Shown piece by piece: positions 57,630 to 64,000 of a stretch of DNA of 64,000 bases; the stretch's first letter is position 1, and each line of letters starts with the position of its first letter. The notes below the pieces were generated by a model. It made no database searches. It saw nothing but the letters and a program-made list of their open reading frames with translations, and had not been told where the DNA came from. The DNA comes from Platerodrilus igneus (Eukaryota; Arthropoda; Insecta; Coleoptera; Lycidae). Position numbers and translations under genes: made by a program. Location of the stretch: the NCBI GenBank assembly GCA_036346225.1, contig JARFIW010001082.1:1674001-1738000 (forward strand), read 5' to 3'.

Positions 57630-57941
57630 AGGCGATTTTTCGCGACATACTTGAATTGTTCGAGTATGGTATGTTGAAGTATTCCCCCCACTATTTAAAA
57701 AATACTTACTTGTGCGGCGCCGCGAAAACGTATTGTAGTTTCCTAACCTCGCTTTGAATAATTACCCGGTAAAAGTCAAGTGTTTAACATACACAAGCAT
57801 AACCTGGTACAGATCAGACTATGTTCGTTTATCTGATAGAATGGTGCCGTACAATTTCCCCTCCAGTAAATTTTATCGCCAAAACGCAAGTTTAACACAT
57901 ACACACATAATTATGTTAGTTTATGTCGCGAAAAATCGCCT
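57630..57941 (+). mobile_element. MITE copy 3, nested
   Basis: Full-length 312-bp copy with perfect 20-bp terminal inverted repeats (57630-57649 and 57922-57941). ATA flanks both sides (57627-57629 and 57942-57944). It sits in the tail of copy 1. Internal landmarks shared by all copies are CCTAACCTCGCTTTGAATAA, ATGGTGCCGTACAATTTCCC and CTCCAGTAAATTTTATCGCC. Confidence 0.9.
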
Positions 57942-58049
57942 ATAATTAAATATGTTAGTTCATGTTGCGAAAAATCGCCTATTGTGTTTAGTATATCCAT
58001 AGAATAATAAGAAACGTGCGGAGAATTGTGTATTATTATTCTATGATAT

Positions 58050-58581
58050 TGTTGCGATCCACTATTAGGCAACCCGTCAAACATACAAACGCCCTAGGCA
58101 CACATATTCTCAAGGATTCCAGAATTCTTCTAGAAAATACTAGATAATGAGTCATATCTTTAATTCAGGGTATATATAAGGCCGCTTATGAATGTAAGAG
58201 TTAGTCTATACTTGAATGTCTAATATAAATTATATCGTGTACAGTAGACGTAGTTGAGCTTTTAGGAGTTCAAGAATTTATACATAAATGATATATGCTG
58301 TGTCTAATGTACATGCAGCTTGTAGTATACATAAATAAATAGAAGTGTATAAACAAATAGTTGTGTTAGTGTTGTTAATGGACCTATGGTAAAGAAGTTA
58401 GTTTAAGAAGATATTAGTGCTTGTAATTTCATTAGTGTAATAGTGCTTCATTGTTAAGTGGACTGAAAACATCTACAAATAAGGCATATACTGTTAATTA
58501 GACTTGTGAACAGTGAGTAATAAAGACGTTTGTTATTACTTGTTTTAAATTAGAGAAACGCGGTAGTAGTAGCCGGTAACA
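58050..58581 (+). repeat. Ty3/gypsy 5' LTR (about 532 bp)
   Basis: The segment runs from TGTTGCGATCCAC to GGTAACA, has TG...CA ends, and contains a TATA box (TATATATAAG, 58171-58180). The A+T-rich second half has AATAAA-type strings (GAGTAATAAAGACG near 58516). It is followed immediately by a primer-binding-site-like sequence and the gag-pol frame. No second LTR exists in the window to confirm it by alignment. Confidence 0.65.
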
Positions 58582-58600
58582 CTGGTGTCAGTTGTGGGGT
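58582..58600 (+). promoter_or_regulatory. Gypsy primer-binding-site-like sequence
   Basis: CTGGTGTCAGTTGTGGGGT directly follows the LTR end. TGGTGTCAG-GTGGG strings occupy this position in many gypsy elements. The matching tRNA was not determined. Confidence 0.55.
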
Positions 58601-58641
58601 GGGTGATTAATTAAGTCTAAAGACATTTGAGTAGTTTGCAT

Positions 58642-61600
58642 ATGCCAGTTACAAGAAGTCAAAGTAAGATGGACGCAGAAACTTTAATGAATTTCCTTAA
58701 GGATTTTAAATCCGGTATGGAGGAAAAGTTAGGTGAATATGCTGCAAAATTAGAAGAAAGGTTTAGTGAGAATGCTGAGAAAATAGAGGAAAAGTTAATC
58801 GAAAATGCTGCGAAATTAGAAGAAAAGTTGAATGAAAAAACAGCCACGTTAGAACAAAGATTAATGGAAAGCTCCATTGCATTGAAAGAAGATGTCACTG
58901 AACAGGTAAAAATAGTTGAGCAAAATTTGGACAGTAAATTGATAAAAATGGAAGAAGATGTGATGAGGCTGCAAGAACAAGTGATTTCACTAACAATGCG
59001 GCCACTTGAATTAGTAAACCAAGTTGTAAATGAGAACATCCCAGAAATAAGAAGCATGGAAAGGAGCGAGTCAATACCGTCTAAATTTAAAGTGAAACCA
59101 CCCACATTCGATGGCAAAACACCTTGGGCCACATATTTGAAACAATTTGAAGCTGCGGCAATAGCCAACGGTTGGTGCAACAAAGAGAATGCTATCTCTC
59201 TAATAGTGGCCCTACGGAGGGAAGCTCTTAACATCTTACAAACGATTCCCGATCACCAGCAGAATGATTACGGTCTAACATCGAAGCTTGAGATGAGATA
59301 TGGAGATGCTCACCTTCAACAGGTTTACCATGCACAAGTTAAGAACCGCTTGCAAAAGACAAGTGAAAGCCTGCAAGAATTTGAAGCTGACATCGCCAGA
59401 TTAGTTAGATTGGCATATCCAACGGCACCAGATAGTTTCCACGAACAACTGGATGTACAAACATTTGTGGATGGCGTTAAAGATGGCGAAATACAGCAAG
59501 CGCTAAGATTAGCACGGCCAAAAATGTTAGATGATGCACTGGCCCATGCGCTTGAATTTGAAGCAGCTAAGCAGACGTCACACAGGATGAGTCACAAAGT
59601 TTGGTCTGCATTAGAAGAACCTGAGCAATCGCAGAACAGCATAGATGAAATAATAAACCGTGTGTTTGAAAAGCGAAAAGCGGAAAGGCTGAAAAGATTA
59701 CGACCGCGGAGGTGGCGTCTGCGATGCTGGAGCTGCGGTGAAGTTGGTCATATGCAGAGACGCTGTACTCAACCAAAGAAACAACCGGTTAAGTTAAAGC
59801 AGGTCAACGTAAGGGGGCGAACGTCGACAGCACAACGTAGTGCCCCGGAGATTACAATCCGTGTTGCATCGTCGATGAGAAGTCTGGACAGCATTTATAT
59901 CGATGGTAGAATTAATGGTAGGATTGTCCGATTACTCGTGGATACAGGAGCGACAAGGACTATTGTGAGACCAGATTTAGTTGGTCGTGGAAAAGTGCTA
60001 CCTGTATCGGTGTGTCTCCGAACGGCAAGTGATCGTACTCACGGAGAGACTGCCGTTACGTTGGCAATTGGGGACAAACTAATTAATCATCGGGTGTTGG
60101 TAGCTGAAATTACAGAAGAAGTCATCTTGGGAATGGATCTCATGAGAGAATATGGGTTTCATGTAAATATGAAAGAAAATGTGCTTCGGATAGATGATGA
60201 TGAGATTCCATTTCAAGGTACGAGTAACCAGACGATGCAAGTTCGAATGATTTGTGATATGAAAATACCCGAGAAGGCGGAAATGATAGTAATGGGACGC
60301 CCGGATGGTACGCTCCGGGAAGGACAAGTATGCATGATGGAAGCAACTGAATCGGGAATGGGTCAGGAGGGATTACTGATTGGAAGAACGCTGGTAAAGT
60401 TTCGAAATATGGTACCAGTAAGGGTGCTGAACATTAATCCGCATACGGTGACCCTGAAGAAGGACACGATTGTGGGAAGTTGCATTCCAGTATGCCATAT
60501 TAAACGTTGTGTGGACGACACGAAAGATAAACCAGCCAACGTTTGCTCACAGAAATTGCTGGATATGTTAATACCTTCGTGTCAAGGATTAAACGACGAC
60601 CAACTGGGCAAGGTAAAAGAGCTGGTCGGACGATATCGAGGTGTGTTTGCACTGGATGATAGTGAGAAAGGAAGGACGAATGTTGTGCAACACAAGATCA
60701 ATACTGGAGATGCGCAACCGATAAGACAACACCCCAGGCGGCTTCCTTTGACAAAACGTAAGGAAGCCGAGCAAATTATCACCGATATGGAAGAACAGGG
60801 AGTGATTGAACCCTCGAATAGTCCATGGGCATCCCCGGTAGTGCTTGTCAAGAAAAAGGACGGGTCGACAAGGTTCTGTGTAGACTACCGGCGGCTTAAC
60901 AATGTGACAAAGAAAGACAGCTATCCTTTGCCTAGAATTGATGATACCTTGGATACTCTATCCGGATCTAAATGGTTTTCGACCTTGGACTTGAAAAGTG
61001 GATACTGGCAAGTAGGCTTGGGGCCAAACGATAAAGAAAAGACTGCGTTTACAATTGGAACTGAATTATGGCAGTTCAAGGTCATGCCATTTGAATTATG
61101 TAATGCCCCTGCTACTTTTGAACGGTTGATGGAGTCGATACTGCGTGGACTGTCTTGGAAGACTTGTCTGGTGTACCTAGACGACGTGATAGTGTTAGGC
61201 CGGTCTTTTGAAGAACACCTTAAGAACCTAGAGGAGATATTCCAAAGATTACGAAGGGCAAACCTTACATTGAGCCCCAAGAAGTGTCACCTGTTTGGTA
61301 AAGAGGTGAAATACCTAGGATATGTCGTTTCGAAGACCGGAATAAGAGCTGACCCTGACAAAATAATAACGGTTAAAGAGTGGCCTACACCAGCAGATAT
61401 ACACCAACTAAGCAGTTTTCTTGGATTGTGCACATATTACCGACGTTTTATACTTGGGTATGCGAACATTGCCAAACCGTTAACGAAATTAACCGAAGAT
61501 GGACAAGAATATGATTGGAATGACGACTGCCACAGTGCATTTGAACAGCTGAAGCGGCTGCTAGTTACAGCACCAATTTTGAGTTATCCACGGATGGAGG

Positions 61601-61869
61601 GGAAATTTGTGTTGGATACCGATGCCAGTAACACAGCTATAGGAAGCGTTCTTTCTCAAGTGCAGGACGGACAAGAAAAAGTTATTGGGTATTTCAGCAA
61701 GGTCTTGTCGCGGCCAGAAAGGAACTATTGTGTGACAAGAAGGGAGCTGTTGGCTGTCGTCAAATCCGTAGAGCACTTTTATAAGTACTTATACGGCCGT
61801 AAATTCCTGTTGAGAACAGACCATGCTGCACTAAAATGGTTACTGAAGGGCAAGTTGCAAGGTGGATAG
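58642..61869 (+). CDS. Gypsy gag-pol, main frame (gag to RNase H)
   Basis: The frame opens at a TTG (58627), but the first ATG is 58642 (MPVTRSQSKMDAETLMNF), which I take as the start. Gag begins with a long heptad-rich coiled coil (about residues 20-125, with repeated KIEEKL/KLEEKL units). A capsid-like part follows (KFKVKPPTFDGKTPWATYLK), then a zinc knuckle CWSCGEVGHMQRRC (about 59728). Protease has LLVDTGATRTIV (DTG, about 59940). RT includes HPRRLPLTKRKEAEQII, NSPWASPVVLVKKKDGSTRF, FSTLDLKSGYWQVGL and LVYLDDVIVLG (catalytic YLDD, about 61175). RNase H has FVLDTDASNTAIGSVLSQ. Gag and pol share one frame. The frame stops at 61869 after a one-base-type shift near 61850 within RNase H. Confidence 0.9.
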   Translation: MPVTRSQSKMDAETLMNFLKDFKSGMEEKLGEYAAKLEERFSENAEKIEEKLIENAAKLEEKLNEKTATLEQRLMESSIALKEDVTEQVKIVEQNLDSKLIKMEEDVMRLQEQVISLTMRPLELVNQVVNENIPEIRSMERSESIPSKFKVKPPTFDGKTPWATYLKQFEAAAIANGWCNKENAISLIVALRREALNILQTIPDHQQNDYGLTSKLEMRYGDAHLQQVYHAQVKNRLQKTSESLQEFEADIARLVRLAYPTAPDSFHEQLDVQTFVDGVKDGEIQQALRLARPKMLDDALAHALEFEAAKQTSHRMSHKVWSALEEPEQSQNSIDEIINRVFEKRKAERLKRLRPRRWRLRCWSCGEVGHMQRRCTQPKKQPVKLKQVNVRGRTSTAQRSAPEITIRVASSMRSLDSIYIDGRINGRIVRLLVDTGATRTIVRPDLVGRGKVLPVSVCLRTASDRTHGETAVTLAIGDKLINHRVLVAEITEEVILGMDLMREYGFHVNMKENVLRIDDDEIPFQGTSNQTMQVRMICDMKIPEKAEMIVMGRPDGTLREGQVCMMEATESGMGQEGLLIGRTLVKFRNMVPVRVLNINPHTVTLKKDTIVGSCIPVCHIKRCVDDTKDKPANVCSQKLLDMLIPSCQGLNDDQLGKVKELVGRYRGVFALDDSEKGRTNVVQHKINTGDAQPIRQHPRRLPLTKRKEAEQIITDMEEQGVIEPSNSPWASPVVLVKKKDGSTRFCVDYRRLNNVTKKDSYPLPRIDDTLDTLSGSKWFSTLDLKSGYWQVGLGPNDKEKTAFTIGTELWQFKVMPFELCNAPATFERLMESILRGLSWKTCLVYLDDVIVLGRSFEEHLKNLEEIFQRLRRANLTLSPKKCHLFGKEVKYLGYVVSKTGIRADPDKIITVKEWPTPADIHQLSSFLGLCTYYRRFILGYANIAKPLTKLTEDGQEYDWNDDCHSAFEQLKRLLVTAPILSYPRMEGKFVLDTDASNTAIGSVLSQVQDGQEKVIGYFSKVLSRPERNYCVTRRELLAVVKSVEHFYKYLYGRKFLLRTDHAALKWLLKGKLQGG

Positions 61870-62114
61870 AGCGGCTGCAGGAATATGAGTTTGATACGGA
61901 ACATCGTGTAGGAACTAGCCATCGAAATGCAGACGCTCTGTCAAGGAGACCTTGTCCGGTAGACTGCAATCATTGCTCCAAGATAGAGGAGAAAATAAGT
62001 GTCATCCATAGAATGACAGTGACCGATGATACTTGGCAACCCGTAAGAATACGAGAAGACCCAGAGAATGACGCCGAATTGGGACGTATTATTAAGTGGA
62101 AAAATAGAGGATAA
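61836..62114 (+). pseudogene. Gypsy pol continuation: end of RNase H region
   Basis: This frame takes up where the previous one breaks: GQVARWIERLQEYEFDTEHR then VGTSHRNADALSRRPC, the standard junction between RNase H and integrase (NADALSRRPC). It stops at 62114, and a short non-coding-looking patch of about 130 bp, with several stops, precedes the integrase frame. Confidence 0.82.
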
Positions 62115-62229
62115 CGACCAGCTTGGGAAGAAATTAGTATTTTAAGTAGGAGCCTGAAGACATACTGGGCACAGTGGGACTCCTTGATGATGGAAAATAG
62201 AATTTTGAAAACGACGCCTGGAATTTGAA

Positions 62230-62931
62230 GATGGCACTGAGACACTTCAAGTGATAGTGCCGAGAAGCAGAGTGCCGGAAGTGTTGCAGCACTTGCACGA
62301 TGATATTTCCGGAGGGCACTTTAGCGTGAAAAGAACTCTCGAAAGAGTGAGAGAAAGATTCTATTGGGTGAACTGCAAAGATGATGTGAAGGAGTGGTGC
62401 CGGAAATGTGAATTGTGTGCCTCTGCAAATGGCCCGGTCACAAAATGGAAAGTCCCAATGAGACAGTATAACGTGGGGAATCCTTTTGAGAGGGTAGCCA
62501 TTGATATAGCTGGTCCGTTTCCTGAATCAGAGAAAGGAAATAAATACATCTTGGTTGCAATGGATTATTTTACCAAATGGCCGGAAGCATATGCTATACC
62601 TAACCAAGAAGCCGAGACGGTTGCAGATGTACTAGTGAAGGAGTTGTTTTGTCGCTTTGGAGTTCCGTTGGAATTACACTCCGATCAAGTTCGGAACTTC
62701 AAATCAGCATTGTTTCAAAATGTCTGCAAGCATCTTGGAATCAGGAAGACTAGAACCATTCCACTTCATCCTCAATCGGATGGAATGGTTGAAAGAATGA
62801 ACAGGACGTTAGGGAAGTACCTGGCCATAGTTGTCTCTGAACATCAACGAGACTGGGACCAATGTTTACATTTGTTCCTACTGGCATACCGATCTTCGGT
62901 ACATGACAGCACAGGATACTCGGCCGCTTAA
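62230..62931 (+). pseudogene. Gypsy integrase
   Basis: The zinc-binding HHCC module appears as HLHDDISGGHFSVKRTLERV and WCRKCELCASANG. The core domain carries AIDIAGPFPES (first D), LHSDQVRNFKSALFQ (second D; relatives usually have SDQG) and PQSDGMVERMNRTL (E). All three acidic residues are present, so the catalytic triad is intact. The frame stops at 62931 after YRSSVHDSTGYSAA, where relatives continue into the C-terminal domain; that continuation lies in the next frame. Confidence 0.87.
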
Positions 62932-63437
62932 TGCTAGGACGTGAATTGCGGCTACCATGTGATCTTCAGTTTGGATTTAAACCTGAAGAAGAGATCGCAG
63001 GTGAAGATTACGTTAGTAAGCTTCGTGAAAGATCAAATAACATTCACGAAAACGTCCGAAACAATATCCAGGCAGCAAGCGATCGAATGAAATCACAATA
63101 TGACACGAGAGCACAAGAAGGTGGTTATCAACCTGGAGATTTGGTGTGGTTGTATAATCCACAAAGAAAACGTGGGTTGTCGCCAAAATTACAAAGACAA
63201 TGGGAAGGCCCGTACGAAGTGATGAAAAGGATTAATGATGTAGTGTACCGGATCAGAAAGTCTCCTCGTGGTAAACCGAAAGTGGTACACTTTGACAGTT
63301 TAACGTCCTACGCTGGCAACAACCAGGAAGACTCGAATAATGATAACGGTGTTCGACAAGTTATTAATCATGAGCCAAATGTAGATTTTGAGAGCTTTAT
63401 AGCGGCGTATGGTGGTTCCGCTATAGCTTTTTCTTAA
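62931..63437 (+). pseudogene. Gypsy integrase C-terminal domain (GPY/F)
   Basis: The frame MLGRELRLPCDLQFG continues integrase and includes YQPGDLVWLYNPQRKRGLSP and LQRQWEGPYEVMKRINDVVY, the GPY/F module, followed by GKPKVVHFDSL. It ends at 63437 after a short acidic tail. It touches the previous frame at 62931, so only a small indel separates them. Confidence 0.87.
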
Positions 63438-63933
63438 ACAAATGACACGATAATTAAGTTTCCAGCAGCTACTTCCTCAGGAGTGAATTTATATTATTAG
63501 GTAAACTCGTAAATATACGTATCGGCAGCAGCTAATTTGAAGCAGCGAAATTATAATACCTATATTTTAGATACACATTGCTCATCTGATATAACAATTA
63601 TAATAACCCAAATATAGAGATATTCACTTTATTGAGTACAATCATTTACTACAATACTGGCAAAATATAAATAAAATATTTCGAAACTTAAAATATTAGA
63701 TTTTCAGTTACTTTTCACAATTGATTCCAAAATCCAAACTATTTGCATGGGACACGGATGGTTAACTATGGGAGGTTGTTGGTAATGCCATCCATAGACA
63801 AAATAATTTGCAATTCAGGCAGAAAGAATTAAAACATTTTTAAAGTTTCTAAAATTTGACATTTATTTAAACCGTTATATCAAATAAAATTAAATAAAAA
63901 CCCTTAACCACAAAAAATATTTAAATTACTAAA
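63438..63933. other. No recognised feature; expected 3' LTR absent
   Basis: The sequence is A+T rich, with no open frame of note and no match to the LTR at 58050-58581. It probably belongs to the flank or to a truncated Penelope-like element whose terminal repeat lies at the window edge. Confidence 0.4.
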
Positions 63934-63939
63934 TACGTA

Positions 63940-63966
63940 TTTCGACCACTATGTGGCCATCATCAG
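63940..63966 (-). ncRNA. Hammerhead ribozyme motif with canonical core, Penelope type
   Basis: On the minus strand CTGATGA is followed by T, then GGCCAC-ATA-GTGGTC (six pairs including one G-U) and GAAA. This matches the full hammerhead core CUGANGA - stem II - GAAA. The following TACGTATTTAG takes the place where Penelope terminal repeats have CGTTG. The element itself would lie to the left on the minus strand or be only a fragment; no coding part was found within the window. Confidence 0.5.
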
Positions 63967-64000
63967 TAGAAAACCTGTAATTAAAAAAAAAAAAAAAGCT

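Larger units (their letters stand above)
57042..57980 (+). mobile_element. MITE copy 1, split by two later insertions of its own family
   Basis: The left terminal inverted repeat AGGCGATTTTTCGCGACATA is at 57042-57061 and the right one, slightly mutated, at 57961-57980. Copy 1 consists of 57042-57209, 57521-57629 and 57942-57980. Copies 2 and 3 interrupt it, each flanked by a duplicated ATA. Without these it would be about 310 bp, matching the other copies. It has no coding capacity, so a transposase from elsewhere must have moved it. Confidence 0.85.
58050..63437 (+). mobile_element. Ty3/gypsy retrotransposon, nearly intact, 3' LTR not found
   Basis: A 5' LTR, a primer-binding-site-like sequence and a complete gag-pro-RT-RNase H-integrase order are present. 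Only about three frame breaks occur. After the pol stop at 63437 there is no polypurine tract and no repeat of the 5' LTR up to 64000, so the 3' end is probably deleted or replaced. No env-like frame follows pol. Confidence 0.85.

Noticed and set aside
56941..58044. A larger transposon bounded by CATAGAATAATA inverted repeats around the MITE cluster
   Set aside because: The 12-bp string is simple in composition, also occurs at 57998-58009, and no matching target duplication was seen; too weak to claim.
58659..59234. 191-codon minus-strand open frame rich in serine and phenylalanine
   Set aside because: It lies antisense to the gypsy gag coiled coil; its composition is the complement of the KIEEKL-type repeats.
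1..64000. CRISPR arrays, operons, riboswitches and bacterial promoters
   Set aside because: No regularly spaced direct repeats with unique spacers exist; gene structure and repeats are those of an animal genome.

Overview
This is an A+T-rich eukaryotic window, almost certainly from an insect or other arthropod. The evidence is one conserved spliced gene with introns of 45-50 bp plus one giant intron, and a transposon mix typical of insects: Ty3/gypsy, BEL/Pao, Ty1/copia, Penelope-like elements, CR1/Jockey-like and RTE-like LINEs, tRNA-derived SINEs, mariner-like transposases and MITEs. No bacterial features, CRISPR array or rRNA gene was seen.

Host gene: the minus strand carries what looks like a complete cystathionine gamma-lyase (CTH) coding sequence in six exons: 43055-42900, 42849-42562, 11613-11349, 11303-11151, 11102-10928 and 10879-10738. 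They join in frame into 392 codons, every junction is GT-AG, and the PLP-lysine motif is intact. Exons 1-2 are separated from exons 3-6 by a 30,948-bp intron (11614-42561) that holds most of the repeats in the window.

Layout from left to right. 0.5-8.7 kb, beyond the 3' end of CTH: decayed gypsy, Penelope-like and mariner-like remnants. 9-11.6 kb: an unclassified repeat and CTH exons 3-6. 12-15.7 kb: SINE and LINE fragments. 16.1-23.6 kb: a decayed BEL/Pao element split by a copia element (17370-20890) with 202-bp LTRs differing at one base and a CCTAT target duplication. 23.6-26 kb: a gypsy RT remnant and a Penelope-like element next to (TA)n. 26.2-30.5 kb: a nearly full-length CR1/Jockey-like LINE. 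32.2-40.1 kb: a Penelope-like array of two near-complete head-to-tail copies, a 5'-truncated third copy and an inverted 5'-truncated fourth, enclosed by (TA)n. 40.2-41.6 kb: an RTE-like LINE. 42.5-43.1 kb: CTH exons 2 and 1. 43.7-45.2 kb: another RTE-like LINE. 46.2-47.6 kb: a decayed DDE transposase. 48-53 kb: RTE-like LINE tails containing an array of about nine SINE units. 53.2-55.7 kb: a decayed gypsy. 57.0-58.0 kb: three MITE copies, two inserted inside the first. 58.05-63.4 kb: a nearly intact gypsy with a 5' LTR but no 3' LTR seen. The right edge ends with a hammerhead-like motif of Penelope type.

Apart from CTH, everything identified is mobile-element sequence, mostly broken. Some single-base frameshifts in otherwise near-identical Penelope-like copies sit in homopolymers and may be long-read assembly errors. 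All family calls come from motifs read by eye; no database search was possible.
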